Shown: positions 28,024 to 37,110, counted from the first letter of the stretch. The stretch is 64,000 nucleotides of DNA from Leucobacter luti (GCF_004217175.1 NZ_SHKI01000005.1:310001-374000), one strand, 5' to 3'. Numbers and translations are program-made. The notes: generated by a model from the sequence alone, not told the origin.

Positions 28024-29424
28024 ATGTCAGAACGCTTCCGCAACGCAGCCGAGCAGAGCTCGGAGGCACAGCTGGAGATCAAGCCTGTCTTCACCCGGCC
28101 GGGCGAGGCGTCTTCGCTCCCGAAGTTCAAGATGCCGGACGGGCTGATGGCTCCAGACACGGCGTACCAGATCGTGCACGACACCGCGATGCTCGACGGC
28201 AACTCGCGTCTCAACCTCGCCACCTTCGTCTCGACGTGGATGGACGAGAACGCACAGAAGCTGCACCTTGAAGCCGCCGACAAGAACATGATCGACAAGG
28301 ACGAGTACCCGGCGACCGCGGAGATCGAGGACCGCTGCTGGCGCATGCTGGCGGACCTCTGGAACGCCCCCGATGTCGACGACATCATCGGCACGTCCAC
28401 GATCGGCTCCTCCGAGGCGTGCATGCTCGGCGGGCTCGCGCTCAAGCGCCTGTGGCAGGAGCGCCGCAAGGCCGAGGGCAAGTCGACGGAGAAGCCAAAC
28501 CTGGTGCTGTCGGCCGGCGTCCAGGTGGTGTGGGAGAAGTTCTGCAACTACTGGGACGTCGAGGCGCGCTACGTGCCGGTCACCAAGGAGCACCTGGTGC
28601 TCGACGGTTTCGAGCTCGAGAAGTACGTTGACGAGAACACGATCGGCGTCGTAGCAATTCTTGGCCAGACCTACACGGGCCTCTACGAGCCGGTCCGAGA
28701 GATCGCGGCGAAGCTCGACGAGATCCAGGCGGCAACGGGCCTCGACGTGAAGATCCACGTCGACGGCGCCTCGGGCGCCATGGTGGCCCCGTTCTGCCAG
28801 CCGGAGCTCGAGTGGGACTTCCGAGTGGAGCGGGTCAACTCGATCAGCACCTCCGGTCACAAGTACGGTCTCGTGTACCCCGGCGTCGGGTGGGTCGTGT
28901 GGCGCAACAAGGCGGTGTGCCCAGAGAGCCTGATCTTCCACGTGAGCTACCTCGGCGGGGACATGCCGACGCTCGCGCTGAACTTCTCGCGTCCCGGCTC
29001 GCAGGTGCTGCTGCAGTACTACCAGTTCCTGCGCCTGGGGCGTGAGGGCTACCGCGCGATCCAGCAGGGCTCGATCGATGTGGCAACCTACCTCTCCTCC
29101 TCGATCGCAAAGATGGAGTCGTTCGAGCTCATCAGCAAGGGCGACACCATTCCAGTGTTCGCCTGGAAGCTGAAGGACGGCGCACGCAACTGGGATCTCT
29201 ATGATCTCGCCGACCGCCTCCGCATGCGCGGCTGGCTGGTGCCGGCCTACCCGATGCCCGACAATATCTCGGACATGATCGTGCAGCGCATCGTGGTGCG
29301 ATCCGACCTCAGCATGGACCTCGCCGACTACCTCCTGACGGCAATTCGGGAGGAAGTGGAGTACCTCCAGGCCCTCACGACGCCGCTTCCCAGCGAGGCG
29401 AAGAAGCAGGGCTTCGCCCACTAG
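28024..29424 (+). CDS. gadB: Glutamate decarboxylase
   Basis: PLP enzyme that converts glutamate to GABA and CO2 while consuming a proton. It has 466 residues, the same length as Escherichia coli GadB. The PLP lysine is K280 in STSGHKYGLVYPG. Other family blocks are GTSTIGSSEACMLGG, KIHVDGASGAMVAPF and LNFSRPGSQVL. The C-terminus ends in the usual His-containing tail (GFAH). No GadC-type antiporter is adjacent. A ThrE-type exporter diverges upstream instead, and a YrhK-like membrane protein and an Ntn-amidase follow. Acid-stress or GABA-production roles are inferred. Confidence 0.97.
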   Translation: MSERFRNAAEQSSEAQLEIKPVFTRPGEASSLPKFKMPDGLMAPDTAYQIVHDTAMLDGNSRLNLATFVSTWMDENAQKLHLEAADKNMIDKDEYPATAEIEDRCWRMLADLWNAPDVDDIIGTSTIGSSEACMLGGLALKRLWQERRKAEGKSTEKPNLVLSAGVQVVWEKFCNYWDVEARYVPVTKEHLVLDGFELEKYVDENTIGVVAILGQTYTGLYEPVREIAAKLDEIQAATGLDVKIHVDGASGAMVAPFCQPELEWDFRVERVNSISTSGHKYGLVYPGVGWVVWRNKAVCPESLIFHVSYLGGDMPTLALNFSRPGSQVLLQYYQFLRLGREGYRAIQQGSIDVATYLSSSIAKMESFELISKGDTIPVFAWKLKDGARNWDLYDLADRLRMRGWLVPAYPMPDNISDMIVQRIVVRSDLSMDLADYLLTAIREEVEYLQALTTPLPSEAKKQGFAH

Positions 29425-29432
29425 TCGACCGC

Positions 29433-29472
29433 CGCTTGGCTGCGGTGTCCGCACGGGCACCGCAGCCAAGCG
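29433..29472 (+). terminator. Perfect GC-rich hairpin after gad
   Basis: CGCTTGGCTGCGGTG (29433-29447) pairs perfectly with its complement at 29458-29472. Three further inner pairs close a GCAC loop. No T tract follows, so it may be a partial terminator or an mRNA-stabilising element between gad and the next gene. Confidence 0.55.
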
Positions 29473-29505
29473 TCCCGAGCGCTCCGTCAGAGATCAGGAT
29501 CACAG

Positions 29506-30213
29506 ATGACACCCCACGCGACCATCACGCGCGCTGCATTTCTCACCCCGTCGCTCACCAAGCAGAGCGTCTACTTCATCATCGGCGGATCCCTCTTCGC
29601 GGTGGGCTCCGCCGCCTCGATCTGGGACTTTGCCGGCGTGGGGTTCACGAACTGGTGCTGCTTCATTGGCGCGTGGTTCTTCACCACGGCCGGTCTGTTC
29701 CAGGTGGTGCTCAGCGGCGACGCGACGGTGCCGGGCCGGCCCGGTCAGGGGAAAGCGCTTCGGGCGGAGTGGCTCGCCGCTGCCACGCAGAGCTTTGGCA
29801 CGATCCTCTTCAACGTGAGCACCACTACGGCGCTCACCGCCAAGTCGGTGTCGGCCGAGAAGCACTACATGTGGAACCCGGACGCCGGCGGCTCGGTTGC
29901 GTTTTTGATCAGCGCGTTCTTTGTGTACGTCGCGTTCTATCGCTCGGAGCACACTCTCTGGGAGCCGCGCAGCTCCGGCTGGTGGTCGGCGCACATCAAC
30001 ATGCTGGGGTGCATCGCGTTCGCGGTGTCAGCGGTGGGTGCGTTCGTATTGAGTGACGGATCGAGCAAGGACGCGCCGGTCGCCAACTGGGGCACGTTTA
30101 TCGGCGCCGTGTGCTTCGTGCTTGCGTCCGCAGTTGTGCTCCCGCAGGCGCCCTGGAACCGGGCGCAGGCGGTGCGCGCGGCGACCGCGGCACCGAGTCC
30201 GGCCGGTGCCTGA
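29506..30213 (+). CDS. YrhK-like integral membrane protein
   Basis: A protein of 235 residues with about six hydrophobic helices: 19-42, 45-67, 85-105 (weak), 124-142, 163-184 and 190-212. The repeated unit FIIGGSLFAVGSAASIWDF and its echo TFIGAVCFVLASAVVL resemble the YrhK two-helix domain (I/L-G-S-LF-GS). The family has no known function. ATG 29506 follows AGGATCACAG. Its position between glutamate decarboxylase and an Ntn-amidase may mean a role in the same stress response. That is inference only. Confidence 0.6.
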   Translation: MTPHATITRAAFLTPSLTKQSVYFIIGGSLFAVGSAASIWDFAGVGFTNWCCFIGAWFFTTAGLFQVVLSGDATVPGRPGQGKALRAEWLAAATQSFGTILFNVSTTTALTAKSVSAEKHYMWNPDAGGSVAFLISAFFVYVAFYRSEHTLWEPRSSGWWSAHINMLGCIAFAVSAVGAFVLSDGSSKDAPVANWGTFIGAVCFVLASAVVLPQAPWNRAQAVRAATAAPSPAGA

Positions 30214-30332
30214 CTCACCCGAACCCTCGCGGGGCACACCGGTGCCCGGCGAACCGAGACCCGCTTCGGGGCCGTCCAGGCGCCGAAGCGTACAACGCAC
30301 TTCACGAGTGCAAGGACCGAAAGGGACCCAAA

Positions 30333-31418
30333 ATGTGTACACGAGTACTCTGGCCTGACGCGAACGGCGCGGTGATTGTTGGGCGGAACATGGACTTCCA
30401 TATGGATCTCCTCACCAACCTGTGGAAGATGCCGCGGGGGATCGAGCGCAAGGACGGCGCCAACGGCAAGCTCGTCTGGAAGGCGAAGTACGGCAGCGTG
30501 ATCGCGACCGCGTTCGACCTCATCGCGACCGATGGCATGAACGAGGAGGGGTTCGCCGGGCACGTGCTGTGGCTCGCGGAGTCAAACTACGGCAAGCCGG
30601 CAGACTCGGACGTGCAGCTGAGCCAGGCCGTGTGGCTGCAGTACTACCTCGACAACTTCGCCACCGTCGCCGAGGCGGTTGAGTGGACCGAGAGCTCGGG
30701 CGTAAAGATCGCCCAGCTGTTCGACCCCACCGGCAAGCTGGTCCCCACGCTGCACCTCGCGTTCAACGACGCGAGTGGCGACTCCGCCATTATTGAGTAC
30801 ACCGACGGCTCGGCGAAGGTGTACCACAGCCGCGACTACAAGGTGATGACGAACTCACCCACCTTCGATAAGCAGCTTGAGCTCCTCAAGGAGACCGAGG
30901 GGTTCGGGGGAGACAAGCCGCTCCCCGGGTCCACGCTCGCGTCCGACCGCTTCGCGCGGGCCTCCTACTACGTGGAGCACCAGGTGCAGCCTAAGACCGA
31001 GCTGCAGGCAATGGCCGCGATGTTCAGCATTATTCGCAACGCCGCGCAGCCGTTCCGCACGCCCGAGCCGGGCAAGCCCGACGCCTCGCAGACCATCTGG
31101 CAGGTCGTGGCCGACCTCACCAACAAGCGGTACGCGTTCGAGTCAACCACGCGCCCGAACATTGTGTGGGTGGACTTCGAGAAGCTGAGCTTTGCCGAGG
31201 GCACGAAGGTGCTGAAGCTCGACCTGCTCAGCAAGCTCTCGCTCGAGGGCGGGATCGCCGGCGATGTCAGTCACAAGTTCGAGGCGGTCGATGACCTCGG
31301 CATGGGGATCGTACAGGCCGGGCAGGACGCGCTTGAGTTCGTGGCCCGGAAGCAGGACGAATTCACTGCGATCGTGAAGTCGCTGGGCAAGCTTGGCCTG
31401 GTGAAGTCCGGGAAGTAG
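30333..31418 (+). CDS. Linear amide C-N hydrolase, choloylglycine hydrolase family
   Basis: Ntn-type amidase of the penicillin V acylase / bile salt hydrolase family, 361 residues. After removal of Met1 the nucleophile is Cys2 (MCTRVLW). R18 and D21 in GRNMDFHMD match the conserved family residues, and the AFNDASGDSAIIEY segment carries the usual Asn. I chose ATG 30333 because Cys2 must be N-terminal and AAAGGGA precedes it. The open frame 74 codons upstream is spurious. No signal peptide is present, so substrates are intracellular or imported. They could be bile salts, N-acyl lactones or penicillin V. It is the last gene before a bidirectional terminator. Confidence 0.9.
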   Translation: MCTRVLWPDANGAVIVGRNMDFHMDLLTNLWKMPRGIERKDGANGKLVWKAKYGSVIATAFDLIATDGMNEEGFAGHVLWLAESNYGKPADSDVQLSQAVWLQYYLDNFATVAEAVEWTESSGVKIAQLFDPTGKLVPTLHLAFNDASGDSAIIEYTDGSAKVYHSRDYKVMTNSPTFDKQLELLKETEGFGGDKPLPGSTLASDRFARASYYVEHQVQPKTELQAMAAMFSIIRNAAQPFRTPEPGKPDASQTIWQVVADLTNKRYAFESTTRPNIVWVDFEKLSFAEGTKVLKLDLLSKLSLEGGIAGDVSHKFEAVDDLGMGIVQAGQDALEFVARKQDEFTAIVKSLGKLGLVKSGK

Positions 31419-31432
31419 TTCGCTCGACGAGA

Positions 31433-31476
31433 AGAGCCCTCGGTGGCGGGATCGTGATCCCGCCACCGAGGGCTCT
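31433..31476. terminator. Bidirectional terminator, 21-bp perfect stem
   Basis: AGAGCCCTCGGTGGCGGGAT (from 31433) pairs perfectly with 31456-31476 around a tight loop. It lies between the convergent amidase and DMT-transporter genes and touches the stop codon of the latter. T tracts are weak on both sides. Confidence 0.85.
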
Positions 31477-32456
31477 TACGCTGTGGGCTCCGGGCCCGCC
31501 GCGGCTGTCTCGCCCGCCACGGGCTCTGCCGGCGCCTCGCCCGCCGTGGGTTCGGTCCTCGGGGCGCCGCTGCCCGGAGTCTCGGCCTTCGAGAGCTTCA
31601 GTACGCCGACGACCGCGATCGAGCCGGCGACGGCGATAGCGATGAGCGACCACGGCGGGGCGTTTGCGGCCTCGTGCAGGATGACGATGCCGATCACCAC
31701 CGAGACTGCCGGGTCGATCACCGTGGTCCCCGCGACCACGACGTCGGACGCGTTGCAGGTGTAGGCCATCTGCACGAAGTACATCGAGAGTGCGGAGGCG
31801 ATGCCGATGCCGATCACGCAGAGGAGCGTGAGGACGCCCTCGCTGTCGAGTGTGAAAGCGTGGCCGGCAAAGATCCCCTGCACGCGCAGGATGACGGTCT
31901 TCCCGAGCGCGGCGACGAACGCGGAGAATACGCCGCCGAGCAGCACGTAGACGACCGGGATCCTGATCTTTCCCCGGTTGAGAGCCAGGCTCACGCCGGC
32001 GACAGCGAGCACCGCCGCGAGCGAGAGGAGCACGCCCACCAGCTCGGCGTCGGTGATCGAGCGCTGCTCACTCACCTGCGCGGCGATGATCACATATCCG
32101 AGCACGCCCACGAGGCACACTCCCATCGCGCGGTACACCGCGACCGTGGGCTTCGGGCCGCCGAAGTGCGGGTTGAGGAACACCGCGAACACCAGCGCCA
32201 GCACGCCAATCGGCTGCACGAGCATGAGCGGGGCGAACGTCAGGCTGCTGATCTGCAGCAGGATCGCGACGCCGTAGAGTGCGGTGCCCAGGAGCCAGAC
32301 CGGTGTCTTCACCACGGTGAGGAAGAACTTTCCGTCGCCCTTGCGCGCGGTGGCGATCTTCACGCCCCGGCTTTGCCAGACGTTGCCAAACGAAAGCGCT
32401 GCTGCGGACAGCACCGCCAGGGCGATTCCCGTCACGTGCGATAGTTCGTGGGTCAC
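31476..32456 (-). CDS. DMT-superfamily transporter (EamA/NIPA-like)
   Basis: Membrane protein of 326 residues with about nine to ten helices. The N-terminal part has ALSFGNVWQSRGVK and FAPLMLVQPIGVLALVFAVF. The second half has GTTVIDPAVSVVIGIVILHE, the strongly conserved last-helices block of drug/metabolite transporters. The C-terminal 40 residues are a Pro/Ala/Glu-rich soluble tail. The substrate is unknown. I chose GTG 32456 after GAGAGG over the TTG nine codons upstream. The gene converges on the amidase. Confidence 0.82.
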   Translation of the reverse strand: MTHELSHVTGIALAVLSAAALSFGNVWQSRGVKIATARKGDGKFFLTVVKTPVWLLGTALYGVAILLQISSLTFAPLMLVQPIGVLALVFAVFLNPHFGGPKPTVAVYRAMGVCLVGVLGYVIIAAQVSEQRSITDAELVGVLLSLAAVLAVAGVSLALNRGKIRIPVVYVLLGGVFSAFVAALGKTVILRVQGIFAGHAFTLDSEGVLTLLCVIGIGIASALSMYFVQMAYTCNASDVVVAGTTVIDPAVSVVIGIVILHEAANAPPWSLIAIAVAGSIAVVGVLKLSKAETPGSGAPRTEPTAGEAPAEPVAGETAAAGPEPTA

Positions 32457-32861
32457 CGATGCGCCTCTCTGCGGGACAAGCAAGAATCCTGAGTTTCCAG
32501 TCTAGTGATCGTGGTGTACTGATGTGCCAGTGATCGATTCCCTATGCGTTGACGGCTCGGGCATCGGGCTCTACATTCCGGGATTCGGCGATTCGCGGCC
32601 CGATGGTTCGACCCGGCGGGCTGGCGCGATGGCCTGGCGCGGCGCGTCAAGCTTCGGATAGCCTATGAGCAACCCATTGCTAACGTGTGAGTTTCATGTT
32701 TGTTTGGCGCGCTGGCGGTGGGGTGCCTCAGGGCTGCGGGCGGACACAAGAGCCGCTCGGTGTACGTGAATAGCAGCGCACGTGAATAGCGGCGCAGTGA
32801 ATACCAGCGGAGAGAACAGCAGCGCACGTGAAGACCAGTGCGACCAATCAGAGGAGCGAGT
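32457..32861. other. 405-nt gap between DMT transporter and oleate hydratase
   Basis: It contains a TAGACT -10 candidate for the DMT gene (minus strand, near 32507), a direct repeat of AGTGATCG about 27 bp apart near 32500-32540, and five imperfect 14-16-bp tandem units (32764-32841) just before oleate hydratase. No gene is supported. Confidence 0.5.
32764..32841 (+). repeat. Five imperfect 14-16-bp tandem units upstream of oleate hydratase
   Basis: The units start at 32764, 32780, 32796, 32810 and 32826. The consensus is ACGTGAATAGCAGCGC, and the first two copies differ by one base. The array ends 20 nt before the start codon, so it lies in the leader or promoter. It could be an operator array or slippage product. 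Confidence 0.65.
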
Positions 32862-34637
32862 GTGCGGTATACGAGTGGAAACTACGAAGCATTTGCGCGA
32901 CCGCGGAAGCCGGAGGGCGTCGACACCAAGCGTGCCTGGTTCGTCGGTTCGGGCCTCGCGGCGCTCGCCGGCGCGGCGTTCCTGATTCGCGACGGTCAGA
33001 TGGACGGCTCACGCATCACGATCTTCGAGCAGCAAGACCTGCCCGGCGGCGCGCTTGATGGGCTCGATGTCCCAGAGAAGGGGTTCGTCATCCGCGGGGG
33101 CCGCGAGATGGAGAGCAACTTTGAGTGCCTCTGGGACCTGTTCCGCTCGATCCCCTCGCTCGAAGAAGAGAACGCGAGCGTGCTCGACGAGTTTTTCTGG
33201 CTCAACCGAGACGACCCGAACTCGACGCTCCGCCGCACCACGAAGCAGCAGGGCGAGGACGGGGGCACGGACTTCAAGTTCGCCCTCAGTCAGAAGGCGC
33301 AGCAAGAGATCTCGAACGTCTTCACCGCGCTCCCCGAGGAGATGGAGGATAAGCGCATCGACGAGGTGTTCACCCGCGAATTCCTCGACAGCAACTTCTG
33401 GCTCTACTGGCGCACCATGTTCGCCTTCGAGGAGTGGCACTCGGCGCTCGAGATGAAGCTCTACCTGCACCGATTCATCCACCAGATCCAGGGCCTGCCC
33501 GACTTCACCACGCTGAAGTTCACGCGGTTCAACCAGTACGAATCGCTCGTGCTGCCGCTCGTCACCTGGCTCACCGACCACGGCGTGAACTTCCGCTACA
33601 GCACCGTGATCACCGACGTCGACTTTGCGATTGCGCACGATGAGCCCCGCAAGCAGGCGACCCGCATTCACCTGCGCGAGCGGGGTGAGGCGGGGCAGAT
33701 CGACCTCACCGACGACGACCTCCTGTTCATGACAATTGGCTCCCTCACCGAGAACTCTAGCGACGGGGACCACCACACCCCGGCGCAGCTCAACACCGGC
33801 CCCGCGCCCGCGTGGGACCTGTGGCGTCGAATCGCCGCGAAGGATCCGGCGTTCGGGCAGCCCGACGTGTTCGGGGGCAACATCCCGAAGACCAAGTGGG
33901 AATCCGCGACGGTGACCACGCTCGATACCCGCATCCCCGAGTACATTCGCAAGATCTCGAAGCGCGACCCGTTTAGCGGCAAGGTGGTCACCGGCGGCAT
34001 CGTGACCGTGATGGATTCGAACTGGCTCATGTCGTGGACGGTGAACCGCCAGCCGCACTTCAAGAAGCAGCCGAAAGACCAGATCGTAGTGTGGGTGTAC
34101 GGACTGTTCCCGGAGGCGGTGGGCAACTACGTGCAGAAGCCCATGCAGGACTGCACGGGCGAGGAGATCACCCAGGAGTGGCTATATCACCTGGGCGTTC
34201 CGGAGGATCAGATTGCGGAGCTCGCCGCGGACGGCGCGAAGACAGTGCCCGTCATGATGCCGTACGTGACCGCCTTCTTCATGCCCCGCAAGCACAGCGA
34301 CCGGCCCGCGGTCGTTCCGGAGGGGGCAACAAACTTCGCGTTTATCGGGCAGTTCGCGCAGTCGGCCGAGCGCGACTGCATCTTCACCACCGAGTACTCG
34401 GTGCGCACGCCGATGGAGGCCGTCTATACGCTGCTCGACATTGAACGCGGCGTGCCCGAGGTGTTCAATTCGACCTACGACGTTCGCGCGCTGTTTCACG
34501 CGGTGAACCGCATGCGCGATGGCGCGGAGTTTGAGATCCCCGGCGGTCCGCTCGCGCGCAGGTTCGCGCGCCACCACATTGAGAACAACGTGGTCGGGCA
34601 GCTGCTCGAACAGTACGGTCTCGTCGACCCGAGCTGA
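32862..34637 (+). CDS. ohyA: Oleate hydratase
   Basis: FAD enzyme that adds water to the 9-10 double bond of oleic and related acids to give 10-hydroxy fatty acids, a detoxification step. It has 591 residues, the normal size. The FAD fold is seen in GSGLAALAGAAFLIRDG and FEQQDLPGGALDG. The signature GGREMESNFECLWDLFRSIP and the substrate-lid region FTRFNQYESLVLPL are present. The C-terminal FAD block reads FAFIGQFAQSAERDCIFTTE. The GTG at 32862 follows GAGGAG at five bases, which decides the start. Its neighbourhood (amidase, decarboxylase) suggests survival with host lipids or acids. Confidence 0.96.
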   Translation: MRYTSGNYEAFARPRKPEGVDTKRAWFVGSGLAALAGAAFLIRDGQMDGSRITIFEQQDLPGGALDGLDVPEKGFVIRGGREMESNFECLWDLFRSIPSLEEENASVLDEFFWLNRDDPNSTLRRTTKQQGEDGGTDFKFALSQKAQQEISNVFTALPEEMEDKRIDEVFTREFLDSNFWLYWRTMFAFEEWHSALEMKLYLHRFIHQIQGLPDFTTLKFTRFNQYESLVLPLVTWLTDHGVNFRYSTVITDVDFAIAHDEPRKQATRIHLRERGEAGQIDLTDDDLLFMTIGSLTENSSDGDHHTPAQLNTGPAPAWDLWRRIAAKDPAFGQPDVFGGNIPKTKWESATVTTLDTRIPEYIRKISKRDPFSGKVVTGGIVTVMDSNWLMSWTVNRQPHFKKQPKDQIVVWVYGLFPEAVGNYVQKPMQDCTGEEITQEWLYHLGVPEDQIAELAADGAKTVPVMMPYVTAFFMPRKHSDRPAVVPEGATNFAFIGQFAQSAERDCIFTTEYSVRTPMEAVYTLLDIERGVPEVFNSTYDVRALFHAVNRMRDGAEFEIPGGPLARRFARHHIENNVVGQLLEQYGLVDPS

Positions 34638-34664
34638 ACGGGGTGACGGGGGTGCGCGGCGGGG

Positions 34665-34687
34665 CAGCGACGTGAGGCACGTCGCTG
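34665..34687 (+). promoter_or_regulatory. Perfect 10-bp inverted repeat over the putative FUSC start
   Basis: CAGCGACGTG (34665-34674) and CACGTCGCTG (34678-34687) flank AGG. The stem includes the GTG at 34672 chosen as start. In mRNA this would hide the start codon. It may instead terminate ohyA, with FUSC translation beginning at GTG 34687. Confidence 0.5.
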
Positions 34688-37110
34688 TGCGCCTGTCCCG
34701 GGTCGTTGCGGCACTCGACCCGGGACACGCGCGCCTCGTGCGCGCCGTCGCGCTCACCTGCGGCGTGCTCGCGAGCGTTCTTGCGGGGTGGGCCACGGTG
34801 CACCTGCTCGGCGCGAACTCCGGGATGATCGCTGCCTCGGTGTTCCTGTCGCTGCAGGCCGGGAACCTGGTGAAGGACCGCACGCCCGCCCAGAGGCTGC
34901 TCACCACGGCGCTGCTCCTCCCGGCCGTGCTCGCCGCGATCCTGCTTGCGGCCGCCGCGTCTTCGCTGCGGCCGTTCGTAATGGTCGGTTTCATTGTGCT
35001 GTCCGGGGCGGCGATCTGGGTGCGGCGATACGGGGCGCGGGCGGCCGCGCTCGGCGCGATCGCGTTCATCGGCTACTTCTTCACCCTCTTCATGCGGCCC
35101 GAGGGGGCGGCACTCGGGGCGCTCTGCCTCATCGCGACCTGGGCCGTCGGCTCTCAGGTCCTGGTGCGCGCCGTGCTGCTCGCGCGGCGGCCCGGGCGCG
35201 AGCTGCGGGTGCTCCTCGACGAACTGCGGCTCGCGTCGGCGGCGGTGACTCGAGACGCCGCGCGGTCGCCCCGGCCCGCCGAGATGCGCGCGCTGCTCGC
35301 CCGCGCCGACACGGTGGGTCGTGCGCTCACGCAGTGGCAGGACACGCACAGTGTGCCCGGGATCCTCGGGTGCAGCGACGCCGAGTTTGAGCGCGGGGTG
35401 CTCGACGCGCGGGTCACCACCGAGTCGGCGGCATTCGAGCTCATGCGGCTGCACCGGACCGGCCAGCTCGCGGCCGCAGAACACCGTGCGCTGGCCCAGT
35501 TGAACGCGGTCCTCACCGAGCCGCCTGGCTCGCCCCGGTTCACCTCCGCGGCGGGCTGGGCGCGGGGCCTGGTCGACGCCGCTGACCGCGGCGACCTCAC
35601 CCCGGCGCCCGGCGCCGCGGCCGCGCTCCTGATCGCTCACGCCGCGTGCGCGCACGTCTGGCTGCGCGCGCTCGCCGCCCGCCCGGGGCCCGGACGGGCG
35701 AGCGGCCCGGCCCGGGAAACGGCCGCGCCGGCGATGCCCTCAGCGGGGTCTGGGCCCTCGGTGCCGCCGGCCGCTGCGGCAGCGGCGCACGCCCCGGTCG
35801 CTGTGCCGGTCGCTGCGCCGGCTTCTGCGCCGCACCCCGCGGTGACCGGCCCGGCCGGTGCCGGTGGTGTCGCCGGGCGCGGCTGGGGCGGCAACCGGAA
35901 GCGGCGCGGCTCGCTGGGCGTGCGGGGGTGGCGCGCGTGGTCGGCGCAGAGCCGGCTGGCCGTGCAGGCAATGATTGCGGCAACGCTTGCGAGCGTGGTG
36001 GGTGAGGCGCTGTCCGCGAGTCGCTGGTACTGGGCGGTGATGACCGCCTTCGTGATCTTCATCGGGGTGGGGACGCGCGGCTCGATCCTCACCCGGGCGG
36101 TGCGGCGCGTCACGGGGACGTTCGGCGGGATTGCGCTGGGGGTGCTCGCGGTCGCGGTGGGCGGCGACTCGCCCGCGGCGCTCTCGATCATCGCTCTGAT
36201 CGCGGTGTTTGGCGTGCTCTACTTCGGCCCGCTCAACTATGTGTATGTGGCTCTCTGGCTCACCACGATGCTGGTGGCGATCTATCGGATGCTCGGCACG
36301 CTCAGCCCCGAACTCCTTGAGCTGCGCGCGGGGGAGACGCTCATCGGTGCCGTGGTCGGGGTGCTCTGCGCCTACCTCGTGCTCTCCGCGAGCTCCCGAC
36401 CGCAGCTCACCGCGCGGGTCAACGCATACTTCGACGCCCTCGATGCGCTGCTGCGCGCGGTGAGCGAGGCGCTGTCCGCGCCGAGCGGCAGGCGCCTACT
36501 CGGCAGCGCACTCAAGGCGCTCGAGGATCGCCAGGCCGAGCTCGACGACGCCGTTGCGGGGGTCTCCACTGCCCTCGCGCTCGAGCGCACGCGCGGAGAG
36601 GCCGACGCGGTGCACCTCATGTTCGTGGTGACCCGGGCGGCGGCTCGGCTCGTGCAGTCGCTTCTGGTCGCCGCACCCGGAACCGCCCCCGCCCCCGCGG
36701 CGCGCGAGCGCGAACCGGCCGAGGTGCCCCCGGTCACGACGCTCCCTGCGGGGACGCCCGCGGTCGAGGGACTGAGCGCCGTCGCCGCGGCCGCGGCCGC
36801 GGCGCGACACGCGCTCACGGCTGGCCCGGGCACGGACGCCGGAGCGCAAGCAGGCACGGATGCCGGTGCGGAAACAGACGCTGGCGCCGGCCCGGACGCA
36901 AGTGCGACCCGGGCGTGCGGTGCGGTCGAGCCGTTCCCCGCGGAGCGCGTGTTCTCCGCCGCCGTGCCCGGGGGCACCGCTCAGGCTCTCGCGACAATTG
37001 ACTGGGCGCTGCGGCGCGTGGCGGCGCTCGGCGGTGGCGCTACTTCTTCGCGGCGGCCTTCGCGGCCCGCTTCGACTCGCGGACCAGGGCGAGCGTCTCG
37101 GGGGAGGTGA
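34672..37110 (+). CDS. Large FUSC-family membrane protein
   Basis: A protein of about 812 residues with two membrane blocks. Helices fall around 20-140 and again at 430-560, where GEALSASRWYWAVMTAFVIF and the basic GTRGSILTRAVRRVTGTFGG follow the FUSC_2 consensus. An Ala/Pro-rich linker fills about 340-410, and the C-terminal 130 residues are low complexity. The start is uncertain: GTG 34672 lacks a good ribosome site and sits in a hairpin, and GTG 34687 is the alternative. The last 71 bases overlap the convergent HhH-GPD gene, an overlap in coding sense for both. The exported substrate is unknown. Confidence 0.78.
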   Translation: MRHVAVRLSRVVAALDPGHARLVRAVALTCGVLASVLAGWATVHLLGANSGMIAASVFLSLQAGNLVKDRTPAQRLLTTALLLPAVLAAILLAAAASSLRPFVMVGFIVLSGAAIWVRRYGARAAALGAIAFIGYFFTLFMRPEGAALGALCLIATWAVGSQVLVRAVLLARRPGRELRVLLDELRLASAAVTRDAARSPRPAEMRALLARADTVGRALTQWQDTHSVPGILGCSDAEFERGVLDARVTTESAAFELMRLHRTGQLAAAEHRALAQLNAVLTEPPGSPRFTSAAGWARGLVDAADRGDLTPAPGAAAALLIAHAACAHVWLRALAARPGPGRASGPARETAAPAMPSAGSGPSVPPAAAAAAHAPVAVPVAAPASAPHPAVTGPAGAGGVAGRGWGGNRKRRGSLGVRGWRAWSAQSRLAVQAMIAATLASVVGEALSASRWYWAVMTAFVIFIGVGTRGSILTRAVRRVTGTFGGIALGVLAVAVGGDSPAALSIIALIAVFGVLYFGPLNYVYVALWLTTMLVAIYRMLGTLSPELLELRAGETLIGAVVGVLCAYLVLSASSRPQLTARVNAYFDALDALLRAVSEALSAPSGRRLLGSALKALEDRQAELDDAVAGVSTALALERTRGEADAVHLMFVVTRAAARLVQSLLVAAPGTAPAPAAREREPAEVPPVTTLPAGTPAVEGLSAVAAAAAAARHALTAGPGTDAGAQAGTDAGAETDAGAGPDASATRACGAVEPFPAERVFSAAVPGGTAQALATIDWALRRVAALGGGATSSRRPSRPASTRGPGRASRGR

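Noticed and set aside
32862..34058. Long antisense frames opposite oleate hydratase
   Set aside because: These are mirror images of codon bias in a well-supported gene.
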